The notes: generated from the letters alone by a model not told the origin. 6,907 bases of DNA from Scalindua_A sp046757465 (GCA_046757465.1 JBHHYH010000108.1:1-6907); one strand, 5' to 3'. Positions 1-6,710 are shown, counted from the stretch's first letter. Numbers and translations are program-made.

Positions 1-118
1 ATCATCTGGTAGGAACAGTATGTTTGTTCTTGACATTTATCTCAATAGGTGACCCAATTTACCATTTACCCCATTTACCTAACGGTTTGTGCCGCCACAG
101 ACGGGGCAAACAAGTTAT

Positions 119-137
119 TGTATAGTTTCTGTATAGT
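119..137. repeat. Short direct repeat, TGTATAGT x2 with 11-bp period
   Basis: TGTATAGT occurs at 119-126 and again at 130-137, exactly 11 bp apart, so the copies would lie on about the same face of the helix. This spacing is compatible with a protein-binding site, but two 8-mers in AT-rich DNA could also be chance. No neighbouring gene clearly depends on it. Confidence 0.25.
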
Positions 138-156
138 AACGGATTTTATAAAGTAT

Positions 157-186
157 TTGACAAATTTCAAGCTATATCCTTATATT
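157..186 (+). promoter_or_regulatory. Candidate sigma70-type promoter
   Basis: A perfect -35 hexamer TTGACA (157-162) is followed after 18 bp by TATATT (181-186). The distance to the thiolase start at 471 is long, and the recombinase remnant lies between. If it drives the thiolase operon, it would give a leader of roughly 280 nt. No better promoter was seen closer to 471. In AT-rich DNA such matches arise often. Confidence 0.25.
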
Positions 187-262
187 ATGAAATAGAACAA
201 GTTGGCCCTGAAAAAGAAAATTTTACTTAAAATAGTTTGAAGAGATCAAATTTCTAACGGGG

Positions 263-412
263 TTTGCAACTCATTTATTGCAGGCCAATTATGATATACG
301 CACTATTCTGGAATTGCCGGGGCATAGTGATATAAGAACTACTATGGTTTATACCCATACTATTAAGATCTTATCAATTAAAAAGGAAAAAAGTCCTTTT
401 GGTTTTTTGTAA
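263..412 (+). pseudogene. C-terminal remnant of a tyrosine recombinase/integrase
   Basis: Read in the frame starting at 263, this translates to about 49 residues ending at TAA (410-412). It begins FATHLLQANYDIRTI, continues with a GHSDIRTTMVYTHT segment, and ends SPFGFL. This is the distinctive end of a phage/integron-type tyrosine recombinase: the end of the HxLRHSFATHLL helix, the second active-site histidine in the L-x-GH motif (here LPGH rather than the common LLGH), and the tyrosine nucleophile in VYTH. Everything upstream is missing, including the catalytic arginines. The codons just before (KFLTG) only loosely resemble the expected arginine-histidine motif, so the match fades out around 255-262. 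There is no start codon or ribosome-binding site and the remnant cannot be active. It is probably debris of an integrase gene whose N-terminal part was deleted, and marks past mobile-element activity beside the thiolase operon. Confidence 0.8.
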
Positions 413-470
413 ATAATTTTCCGTGTTTGTTTGTGTTTATCCGTAGTAATTTCTTAAAAAAGGAATTGTA

Positions 471-1826
471 ATGCGACCTGTATATATGATTTCGGGTGGT
501 ATAACCAAATTTAAAAAGGCACACCCTGATAAAGATTTCAGACTCATGGTCAAGCAGGCCTTTGACTATGCTATGAATAAAGTGCCTAATCTAACCCTCG
601 AGATGATCGATGGCAGCGTGGCATCGTATTTTTCCGACCACTTCACACGTCAGCTAATGGCAGGAATAATGGTGCAGGATTATCTCGGCCTCTGCCCGAA
701 ACCTTCGAAACGGATTGAAGGTGGCGGCGCAACAGGAGGATTATGCTTCCAGGCTGCCTGGGAATCCATTGCATCAGGGAGGATGAATGTGTGCGTAGCA
801 TACGGATTTGAAACAATGTCCAGGGTTAACACATGGAAGGGAAACGAGTTTATTGCACATGCCTCCGATACTAACTTTGATTATCCAGTCGGAGGGTTTT
901 ACACAGGATATTACGCAATGATGGCCCAGAGGCATATGCATGAGTTTGGTACCACTGTTGAACAAATGGCGCTGGTCTCCATAAAGAACCATGGCAACGC
1001 ACAATATAACTCATATGCACAAAGTCCTATGAAACTAACTATTGAAGATGTAAGGTCATCAGCAATGGTCTCCACTCCTCTCACCATGCTAGATATTTGC
1101 GCAATGTCAGATGGCGCTGCAGTTGCAATCCTGGCCTCTGAAGATATGGCCCAAAAACTCTCTGATAATCCTGTAAGGATTACGGGTATTGGTACTGGTA
1201 CTGATGCCATGAGGATGGCAGATAGACCACACGGGAAGGTAATTCTTTTACCACATGAATCTGCGGAAGACTACAAGGATTTGAAATACCCTGGAGTTCA
1301 CTCGTTTCGTGGGGGTAGAATGGCCTCAAAACTTGCATATGATATGGCAGGTATTAATAATCCACTAGAAGAACTGGATTTTGTTGAACTACACGATGCA
1401 TACACATCATCAGAAATCCAGACGTACGAAGACATGGGGCTTTGCAAATATGGTGAGGGTGGAAGGTTTATCGAAGAAGGTTATCCATTTATGCCCAACA
1501 TAGATTACGGCATTAACCTTCCTGAGGGAAATCCCCCCATTCCCCCCTTTAACAAAGGGGGGTTAGGGGGGATTTCTCCCTTTAGCAAAGGGGGAAGAAA
1601 GAGAATACCTATAAACCCATCAGGAGGTTTATTAGCCTGTGGCCACCCTGTTGGGGCAACAGGCATTATGCAGGCTGTGTTTGCATCCTGGCAACTCCAA
1701 GGCACTATCAAAAAACATTTAGGAAATGAAGGGCTACAGTTAAAGAACATAAAAAGAGGAGCCATACATAGCCACGCAGGAACAGGAACATATATCACCA
1801 TTTCGATACTTGAGAAAGCTTCTTAA
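471..1826 (+). CDS. Thiolase-superfamily protein (SCP2-thiolase/acetyl-CoA acetyltransferase-like), DUF35-partnered
   Basis: A 451-residue thiolase-fold protein, expected to act on acyl-CoA in the cytoplasm by Claisen condensation or thiolytic cleavage. Visible landmarks, in order, are the N-terminal GGITKF segment (9-14), the nucleophile-loop region RIEGGGATGG (81-90), ELHDAYT (306-312) with His308, EDMGLCKYGEGGRF (320-333), NPSGGLLACGHPVGATG (382-398) with His392, and a C-terminal IHSHAGTG (432-439). This pattern fits the SCP2-thiolase/archaeal thiolase branch rather than classical FadA/PhaA. Two things are odd. By eye, the nucleophilic Cys aligns with Gly86 (codon GGC), although Cys92 and Cys390 are near. 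Residues about 354-375 come from a palindromic repeat inserted in frame. The start is supported by AGGA at 461-464, 6 nt before ATG. The DUF35 gene follows after 14 nt, as in two-subunit thiolases. The substrate is unknown. It may be a non-thiolytic or inactive thiolase-like protein. Confidence 0.85.
   Translation: MRPVYMISGGITKFKKAHPDKDFRLMVKQAFDYAMNKVPNLTLEMIDGSVASYFSDHFTRQLMAGIMVQDYLGLCPKPSKRIEGGGATGGLCFQAAWESIASGRMNVCVAYGFETMSRVNTWKGNEFIAHASDTNFDYPVGGFYTGYYAMMAQRHMHEFGTTVEQMALVSIKNHGNAQYNSYAQSPMKLTIEDVRSSAMVSTPLTMLDICAMSDGAAVAILASEDMAQKLSDNPVRITGIGTGTDAMRMADRPHGKVILLPHESAEDYKDLKYPGVHSFRGGRMASKLAYDMAGINNPLEELDFVELHDAYTSSEIQTYEDMGLCKYGEGGRFIEEGYPFMPNIDYGINLPEGNPPIPPFNKGGLGGISPFSKGGRKRIPINPSGGLLACGHPVGATGIMQAVFASWQLQGTIKKHLGNEGLQLKNIKRGAIHSHAGTGTYITISILEKAS
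1529..1595. repeat. GC-rich palindromic repeat inserted in frame inside the thiolase gene
   Basis: Two hairpins lie side by side. The first has 22-nt arms at 1529-1550 and 1554-1575 around a 3-nt loop AAC. The arms consist of two C6 runs answered by two G6 runs and differ at only a few central positions. The second has 9-nt arms at 1575-1583 and 1587-1595 around AGC, with one mismatch. Within the thiolase it encodes residues about 354-375 (NPPIPPFNKGG, LGGI, SPFSKGG). The flanking protein reads smoothly as LPEG joined to RKRIPINPSGG if these 22 residues are removed. The 66-nt length keeps the frame, and the opposite strand is also open through it. I recognise this as the kind of dispersed palindromic repeat whose translation gives PPFNKGG-type peptides in several bacterial phyla. 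Confidence 0.8.
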
Positions 1827-1840
1827 ATTAGAGGATATAT

Positions 1841-2320
1841 ATGACCAAAAAGATTAAATTGCCAGAAACTGAGGAAGGTACAATCCTATTTAATGTCGAT
1901 CCAATCATAATTAAACATCATTATGAGATAGACTACATACACAGTTACGCTCAGGATTCTGCTTTTTTTGCAGGTCTGGCTAATAAAGAATTACTTGGCA
2001 GCAAATGTACCAAGTGTTCCTACATCTTCGCAACTCCACGTTCTCACTGCATGGAATGTGGCGCCAAGACTGAATGGTATGAGCTTCCAAAGCAAGGAGA
2101 GGTTCACACGTTTACCACGTGTTATTTCGGTAGCGAGGCATTTCTCAAGGAAACACCGTTTACGCTGATATTAGTAGAATTTGAGGGTGTGAACACGCTA
2201 TTTCTTTCAAGATTAGTTGGTGTTAAACCAGAAAATGTAAAGATTGGGATGAAGATAAAGGCCCAGTTCTTGCGCAACAGCAAATTCAAATCTATAGACG
2301 TTTATTTTGTACCAGCATAA
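1841..2320 (+). CDS. DUF35-family zinc-ribbon/OB-fold protein (thiolase partner subunit)
   Basis: A 159-residue protein with an N-terminal helical region of about 50 residues, a rubredoxin-like zinc ribbon with Cys56, Cys59, Cys70 and Cys73 (KCTKC and HCMEC), then a beta-rich OB-fold-like part from about 80 to 158 (GEVHTFTTCYFG, followed by VNTLFLSRLVG). This order and length are typical of the DUF35/COG1545 acyl-CoA-associated family. Characterised members bind thiolases or HMG-CoA synthase, as in the archaeal acetoacetyl-CoA thiolase/HMG-CoA synthase complex and the BbsA/BbsB thiolase of anaerobic toluene degradation. The gene starts 14 nt after the thiolase stop, with GAGG at 1831-1834 and 6 nt spacing to ATG, so co-transcription and complex formation with the upstream protein are likely. 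All four zinc ligands are present and nothing suggests decay. The acyl-CoA substrate cannot be told from sequence. Confidence 0.88.
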   Translation: MTKKIKLPETEEGTILFNVDPIIIKHHYEIDYIHSYAQDSAFFAGLANKELLGSKCTKCSYIFATPRSHCMECGAKTEWYELPKQGEVHTFTTCYFGSEAFLKETPFTLILVEFEGVNTLFLSRLVGVKPENVKIGMKIKAQFLRNSKFKSIDVYFVPA

Positions 2321-2347
2321 ATCAGCTCCCTTTCCGCCCGGCCCAGT

Positions 2348-2475
2348 GGCTGTGTCACAATTGTCATCCCGAACTTGTTTCGGGATCTCTCAGGTTGCTA
2401 AATTATTGAAATCATTAGATTCTGAAACAAGTTCAGAATGACATATTATGTGTTTTCTCTATTGTGACACAGCCT
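2348..2475. mobile_element. MITE-like non-autonomous element with 14-bp terminal inverted repeats
   Basis: Terminal inverted repeats GGCTGTGTCACAAT (2348-2361) and its exact complement (2461-2474) bound an element of about 127 bp. CCCAGT occurs immediately left (2342-2347) and again 1 nt beyond the right end (2476-2481), compatible with a target duplication. Inside are two related 27-nt sequences in opposite orientation, 2362-2388 and 2417-2443, matching at 23 of 27 positions. Each is itself a hairpin: TCCCGAACTTGTTTCGGGA and TTCTGAAACAAGTTCAGAA. No coding capacity is seen. The class of transposase that mobilised it cannot be named from this copy. Confidence 0.7.
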
Positions 2476-2487
2476 CCCAGTGGGAGG
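2473..2487 (-). terminator. GC-rich hairpin downstream of the GH15 gene
   Basis: CCTCCC-AGT-GGGAGG is a perfect 6-bp stem with a 3-nt loop, 22 nt past the GH15 stop codon on the minus strand. No U-tract follows on that strand, so intrinsic termination is uncertain. It overlaps the right end of the neighbouring repeat element. Without that element, 2330-2339 would pair with 2482-2491 as a longer stem. Confidence 0.3.
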
Positions 2488-2509
2488 AAGGTATTGTTTA
2501 TTCTCCCAG

Positions 2510-4321
2510 TTATTCATGGTAAATATTATGAAGACGATGCACGTCCTCAAGTTTTCGGTCTTGAGATAAAGTAATAGCAGTCTTAATAAGTGCAATATGA
2601 CTGTAAGCCTGCGGAAAGTTTCCCAGGAGTTTCTTGGTTTTAAAATCAATGTCTTCGCTAAAAAGGCCTAAGTAGTTGCGATAACTCAAGACTTTATTAA
2701 ACATCTTGATCGCCTCTTCTTTCTCTCCGATCTTATACAAACTATGAATCATCCAAAACGTACAGACAGTAAATGCTGATTTTGAGACTCCAAAGTCATC
2801 TTCATTACTGTATCGATACATCAATCCATCTTTGCACAGTACTTCTTTGGTCTTTTGAACGGTACTGACATACTTTGGATCACCAGCCTCAATAAAGCCA
2901 TAATCTTCCATCAACAGATTAGCAGCGTCAAAGTGATCACTGCCATAAGATTGCGTAAAAGCTCCCACCTGCGGATTCCATCCGTGAGTTAAAATATCAT
3001 TTTTTATGATATTTCTTGATTTGAACCAATCCAGTACGTATTCATTTTGGCCAAGGATCGTAGCAATCTTGACCGCCCGATCCAGGGCTACCCAACAGAG
3101 CACCTTTGAAAATACAAAATGTTTTTTGTTTCGTCTAAATTCCCAGATCCCCTGATCCGGTTTTTTCCAATTTTTAGTAACATTCCGAACAAATGACCTG
3201 ACTATAGTCCATAGCTCTTCCGTATTATCTAGCTTACTACCATAAATTGTAAAGTTACAATATATGAGATCCATTAAGACTCCATAGATATCATGTTGCT
3301 GTTGTTTGTAAGCATCATTGCCTATTCTTACCGGCTTAGAATTTAAGTAACCTGAGAGATGGGGCAACGTCTCTTCTTTAAGCTTTTTCTCACCATGAAT
3401 TCCATACATGATTTGTATGGTTTCATTTTTATAAGGGGTTACGTTCAATACGTAGTTCAAGAAGGATTTTGCTGTGTAACCATGCCCAACTGTAACTAAA
3501 ACAGAAACAGTCATAGAAGCATCACGAAGCCAACAAAATCGATAATCCCAATTTCTAGATTCACCTATGGTCTCCGGTAATGAAGTTGTTACTGCTGCAA
3601 TTAAGGCTCCTGTCTTTTCATAGGTCAATAATTTTAGAACTAAGGCACTACGATAAATTTCTTCATTATATTTTGGAAATTTAGTTGTATTGGTTGACCA
3701 ATTCAGCCAATAGACTTTTGTTCTTTCAAACTGTAAATTGATTTGAGTAAGATTAGGAAGGATAACTTTTTGGTTATAGCTCAGTAGAAAAAATTGATCA
3801 TGATCAAGGGTTATTATCTCCTTGTTGAGTATTTTTGTTAAATCAATGCTTGAATATAAATACAAAGATTCGTAAGGGCCTTTTTTAGTAAAACTTTTGA
3901 TATAATGCTTATTGATTTTATGATAGGTTTCATGTTTTGCATACCAGAGTTTAGGATTATAGTTTATTGTGAATTGTGGTCTTCCGGAAACATACTTAAT
4001 ATATCGAATTAGATCGGGCGGCCAATAATTGATATGCGCGCCAAGATCATATTTTGGCATAAAATCGATGATATTAAATTGATCTTTTCCTTTTTGGAAA
4101 TGGGTTACAAGGATATTTGTATTTTTGATGTAATTTTGTTTAATTACGTACTCTGGCGATACTTGAATACCAAACTCTCCTCCTTTTTCACTATCCAAAA
4201 GCTTTCCAAATACAGTAAATGAACTAAAAACAGGAAGACATAAAAAATCTATACTGGCTTTATCAGAGATTAAGGCCGCACTTTTGCAATTTCCAATAAC
4301 ACCGTAATTTAAGTTATCCAT
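2510..4321 (-). CDS. Glycoside hydrolase family 15 protein (trehalase/glucoamylase-like)
   Basis: A 603-residue cytoplasmic GH15 enzyme without a signal peptide, close to the usual length of bacterial GH15 trehalase-like proteins. Residues 1-200 form the beta-rich N-terminal domain (YGVIGNCKSAALI, IDFLCLP). The (alpha/alpha)6 catalytic domain follows, with SRNWDYRFCWLRDAS (255-269), GIWEFR (391-396) where Glu394 should be the general acid, HFVFSKVLCWVALDRA (401-416), and GLFSEDID (552-559) where Glu556 should be the catalytic base, then LGNFPQAYSH. The enzyme would release glucose from alpha-glucosides with inversion. GH15 includes trehalases and glucoamylases. Operon position after the trehalose synthesis gene favours trehalase, but this is inference. 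Its ATG overlaps the upstream stop by 8 nt (ATGGATAA). The best SD-like run, AAGGGG, is too far (about 14 nt) for efficient independent initiation, so translational coupling is likely. Confidence 0.92.
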   Translation of the reverse strand: MDNLNYGVIGNCKSAALISDKASIDFLCLPVFSSFTVFGKLLDSEKGGEFGIQVSPEYVIKQNYIKNTNILVTHFQKGKDQFNIIDFMPKYDLGAHINYWPPDLIRYIKYVSGRPQFTINYNPKLWYAKHETYHKINKHYIKSFTKKGPYESLYLYSSIDLTKILNKEIITLDHDQFFLLSYNQKVILPNLTQINLQFERTKVYWLNWSTNTTKFPKYNEEIYRSALVLKLLTYEKTGALIAAVTTSLPETIGESRNWDYRFCWLRDASMTVSVLVTVGHGYTAKSFLNYVLNVTPYKNETIQIMYGIHGEKKLKEETLPHLSGYLNSKPVRIGNDAYKQQQHDIYGVLMDLIYCNFTIYGSKLDNTEELWTIVRSFVRNVTKNWKKPDQGIWEFRRNKKHFVFSKVLCWVALDRAVKIATILGQNEYVLDWFKSRNIIKNDILTHGWNPQVGAFTQSYGSDHFDAANLLMEDYGFIEAGDPKYVSTVQKTKEVLCKDGLMYRYSNEDDFGVSKSAFTVCTFWMIHSLYKIGEKEEAIKMFNKVLSYRNYLGLFSEDIDFKTKKLLGNFPQAYSHIALIKTAITLSQDRKLEDVHRLHNIYHE

Positions 4322-6500
4322 TGATACCAGTTAGACCCCTTAATAGATTGCGAAATTTCGAAGGAGTAGTAAATCTATATTTGGCAGAGGTTTCTCCTTT
4401 TCCTATTTTAATGCTTATCACCTTAGAATTATCAACTTGAAACATATGTTCGTCAGTAGAATCATCTCCTGCACAAACGATCACATCACAAGAACCATTG
4501 GAGAGCACATATTTTAAAGACTCTCCTTTGTTAGTATATTGCGAACAAACTTCTACAATCTTCTTTCCATGTTGAACAAGTACCGGCATATTTGCCGTCA
4601 TTGCAGAAAGTTCATCAACCAGAAGCCTTGCCTTCCTTTCCCCAAATTCCGGATCTGAATTTCGAAAGTGCCAGACAACGGAGGCAATTTTATCTTCTAT
4701 AAAACTACCTGGTGTAGATAAGGCATAATGTTTAAGGATCTTAAGTATCTCTCTTTTCCAGGAAAGATCAACTTGTCCTTTAAATGATTGCCATCTCTCA
4801 TCCTTAACATATTTCCAGAAAAAACCATGTTCTGCAATAAGAGTACAATTAAAGCCTGAAAACCAATTTTCGAGATCTTCCTTACATCTTCCACTTATAA
4901 TATAAATCTCTCGACCTTTTTTTGATGTTATGTGGTTTAAGATATCGAAGATTTCGTTTGTGGGGTACGCTGTATCTGGATTATTTTCAAATTCTCGAAG
5001 CGTACCATCATAATCTAAGAAAAAAACTACATTCGTGGCTCGATCTAATTTATGTCGATCTTCAGTTGAAAGACAATCAGTTGTTATTTGAAAATCTGAA
5101 TCAATATTAACATCCGTTAAAGACTCTAAAAATTTTCTGGCCCAATTCTCTGAGCTGTTTTCAATAACATTTTCTTTCATGCTTTTGATCATTGTCTGAG
5201 CATCTTCTTGGGATAATGAAATGGCCTCATGTATACGCTGTACAAAAATATCAGTATCATAAGGGTTAATAATGATAGCATTAAATAACTCCTGGGCAGC
5301 GCCAGCAAATTCACTGAGGATTAATACGCCTGCCCTGTCCTTTTGACAGGCTATATACTCCTTTGCCACAAGGTTCATCCCATCATATAAAGGAGTTACT
5401 AAAGCAGCGTCTGCAATACTATAAAGAGCGCACAAGTCTGGTTTTTTTATCGCCTTAAATATAAACTGAACAGGAATATTATTAATGGTGGAATATTTGC
5501 CGTTAATATAGCTAATCTGTTTCACAACCTGTTCTTCAACCGCCCTATTACATTCTACTTTTTCCCGGGATGGGATTGCAATCAGCACAAATACTACTTT
5601 TTCGTGCATATCAGGATGTGAGGCTAAATACCTATCAATTGCCTGTAGCTTTTCAGGAATTCCTTTTGTATAGTCTAGCCGCTCAACAGATAAAACAACT
5701 TTTTTGCCCTCATAATTTTTTCGATATCTTTTCAAACAATTTTCATACTTAGCGGAATGCATGGTCTCATTAAAACTTTTCCAGCTAATACCAATAGGAA
5801 AAACACCAATAGATATTTTTCTATCTTGATGCTGAATTGTATCTATTTCAGAGTCAATCCCTAAAATCCGTAAGATGGTACTTCTAAAATGTCTAAGATA
5901 ACCAAAGGTATGAAATCCTATAAGATCAGCTCCAAGCAAACCTAAAAGGAGTTCTTTACGACTAGGATGGCATCGGAATACATCGCACGATGGAAAAGGC
6001 GTGTGCAAAAAGAAACCTATTTTAAGATCCGGCCTCATTTCTTTTAAAATTTTAGGAAGCAACATAAGATGGAAATCATGAACCCAAACAATCCCATTTT
6101 CCTGAGCCATTTCGACAACAACTTCAGCAAATTTCTGATTGACGTTTTGATAAATATTGAACCAATCTTGTTCATAAGATGAGTATGCTATAAAATAGTG
6201 AAGAAGAGGCCACAAACTTGAATTCGAAAAGAGATGATAATATTCTGATACCTCTTTTTTTGTTAAAAAAACAGGAATGCAATTTTCAGATTTTAATTGC
6301 TTACATAAAACATCTCTTTTCTCCTGGTCATTTATAACACTACCTGGCCACCCCACCCATTTGATGTTGTAATGGTCACGAATATCTTCAAATGCCGTTA
6401 CTAAACCACCTGTAGATTTTTCAATTTTTTTCCCAATCTTTACTGGCAGACGATTGGAGACATTAATAATCTCAGCTTTAGTAATAACCTTAGAAATCAA
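4314..6500 (-). CDS. otsA-otsB: Bifunctional trehalose-6-phosphate synthase/phosphatase (OtsA-OtsB fusion)
   Basis: A 728-residue fusion. The N-terminal GT20 synthase (about 10-465) makes trehalose-6-phosphate from UDP-glucose and glucose-6-phosphate. The C-terminal HAD phosphatase (about 485-725) removes the phosphate to give trehalose. Synthase signs are NRLP (16-19, Arg17), STGGL (29-33), KWVGWPG (47-53), HYF (101-103), WVHDFHLMLLP (139-149, Asp142), FFLHTPFP (163-170), VERLDYTKG (272-280, with Arg274 and Lys279) and YDGMNLVAKEY (372-382). Phosphatase signs are FLDYDGTL (494-501, Asp496 nucleophile and Asp498), ISGR (535-538), NKG (657-659) and AGDDSTDE (677-684). All core residues seem present, so both activities are expected. 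The start is TTG: an in-frame TGA lies 21 nt upstream, no ATG occurs in frame before residue 131, and a strong GGAGG repeat sits in place. First gene of the operon with the overlapping GH15 gene. Confidence 0.96.
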   Translation of the reverse strand: MISKVITKAEIINVSNRLPVKIGKKIEKSTGGLVTAFEDIRDHYNIKWVGWPGSVINDQEKRDVLCKQLKSENCIPVFLTKKEVSEYYHLFSNSSLWPLLHYFIAYSSYEQDWFNIYQNVNQKFAEVVVEMAQENGIVWVHDFHLMLLPKILKEMRPDLKIGFFLHTPFPSCDVFRCHPSRKELLLGLLGADLIGFHTFGYLRHFRSTILRILGIDSEIDTIQHQDRKISIGVFPIGISWKSFNETMHSAKYENCLKRYRKNYEGKKVVLSVERLDYTKGIPEKLQAIDRYLASHPDMHEKVVFVLIAIPSREKVECNRAVEEQVVKQISYINGKYSTINNIPVQFIFKAIKKPDLCALYSIADAALVTPLYDGMNLVAKEYIACQKDRAGVLILSEFAGAAQELFNAIIINPYDTDIFVQRIHEAISLSQEDAQTMIKSMKENVIENSSENWARKFLESLTDVNIDSDFQITTDCLSTEDRHKLDRATNVVFFLDYDGTLREFENNPDTAYPTNEIFDILNHITSKKGREIYIISGRCKEDLENWFSGFNCTLIAEHGFFWKYVKDERWQSFKGQVDLSWKREILKILKHYALSTPGSFIEDKIASVVWHFRNSDPEFGERKARLLVDELSAMTANMPVLVQHGKKIVEVCSQYTNKGESLKYVLSNGSCDVIVCAGDDSTDEHMFQVDNSKVISIKIGKGETSAKYRFTTPSKFRNLLRGLTGING

Positions 6501-6514
6501 TCTTCCTCCTCCTC
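6501..6514 (-). promoter_or_regulatory. Strong ribosome-binding site that fixes a TTG start
   Basis: On the minus strand the sequence GAGGAGGAGGAAGA sits directly before TTG. It offers overlapping AGGAGG cores at about 4 and 7 nt spacing. The only nearby upstream ATG (in the complement of about 6520-6525) is out of frame and hits TAG after two more codons. A strong Shine-Dalgarno with a weak start codon is a common compensation. Confidence 0.8.
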
Positions 6515-6541
6515 TAATATTTCATTAAATGTTGCACAAAC

Positions 6542-6573
6542 CCTATAAGCAATACCATTGCGAAGTTTATAGG
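6542..6573 (-). promoter_or_regulatory. Nested hairpin in the presumed otsAB leader
   Basis: CCTATAA (6542-6548) pairs with TTATAGG (6567-6573), and directly inside, GCAAT (6549-6553) pairs with ATTGC (6557-6561) around loop ACC, leaving a one-sided 5-nt bulge. On the minus strand it lies 42-73 nt before the TTG start, so it could be in the mRNA leader. It could affect translation or stability, or be an operator. The role is inferred from position alone. Confidence 0.4.
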
Positions 6574-6710
6574 TTTTTAAAGTCAACCTGATGTACCGGA
6601 ATTTCAATACAAAACAATCTTAAGTCCCGCTAAAATCAATACTTACACAAGAAGGTATTCGACAATAAAAACTGCCATGCAGGATTAAAATTTTCACATA
6701 AATTTATCTA

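Larger units (their letters stand above)
1..262. other. Non-coding stretch with no intact gene
   Basis: I see no supported gene here. The + strand is open from about position 3 to a TAG at 123-125 (about 40 codons, with a short hydrophobic stretch), but it has no start in the window and no recognisable motif. It could be the tail of a gene lying to the left or chance. Three copies of ATTTACC occur at 57-79. The stretch leads directly into the decayed recombinase tail, so it may be relic mobile DNA. Confidence 0.5.

Noticed and set aside
30..58. TTGACA at 30-35 as a promoter
   Set aside because: No acceptable -10 hexamer at 16-18 bp spacing.
3..125. Possible C-terminal end of a gene entering from the left
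   Set aside because: About 40 open codons with no recognisable motif. Too short to separate from chance.
1529..1595. CRISPR or terminator reading of the palindromic repeat
   Set aside because: Only one composite unit without spacers, and it lies inside an intact coding frame.
1505..1801. 98-codon open frame on the minus strand across the repeat
   Set aside because: It is antisense to the conserved thiolase motifs. It is open partly because the palindromic repeat reads without stops on both strands.
1968..2168. 66-codon open frame inside the DUF35 gene
   Set aside because: Alternate frame of a gene with clear zinc-ribbon motifs. No independent evidence.
2446..2649. 67-codon minus-strand open frame overlapping the end of the GH15 gene
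   Set aside because: It runs out of frame through GH15 C-terminal coding sequence and the repeat element, with no recognisable motif.
6542..6578. Hairpin followed by five T residues on the + strand, resembling a terminator
   Set aside because: No + strand gene precedes it, and its stem is AT-rich. A leader or operator role on the minus strand fits better.
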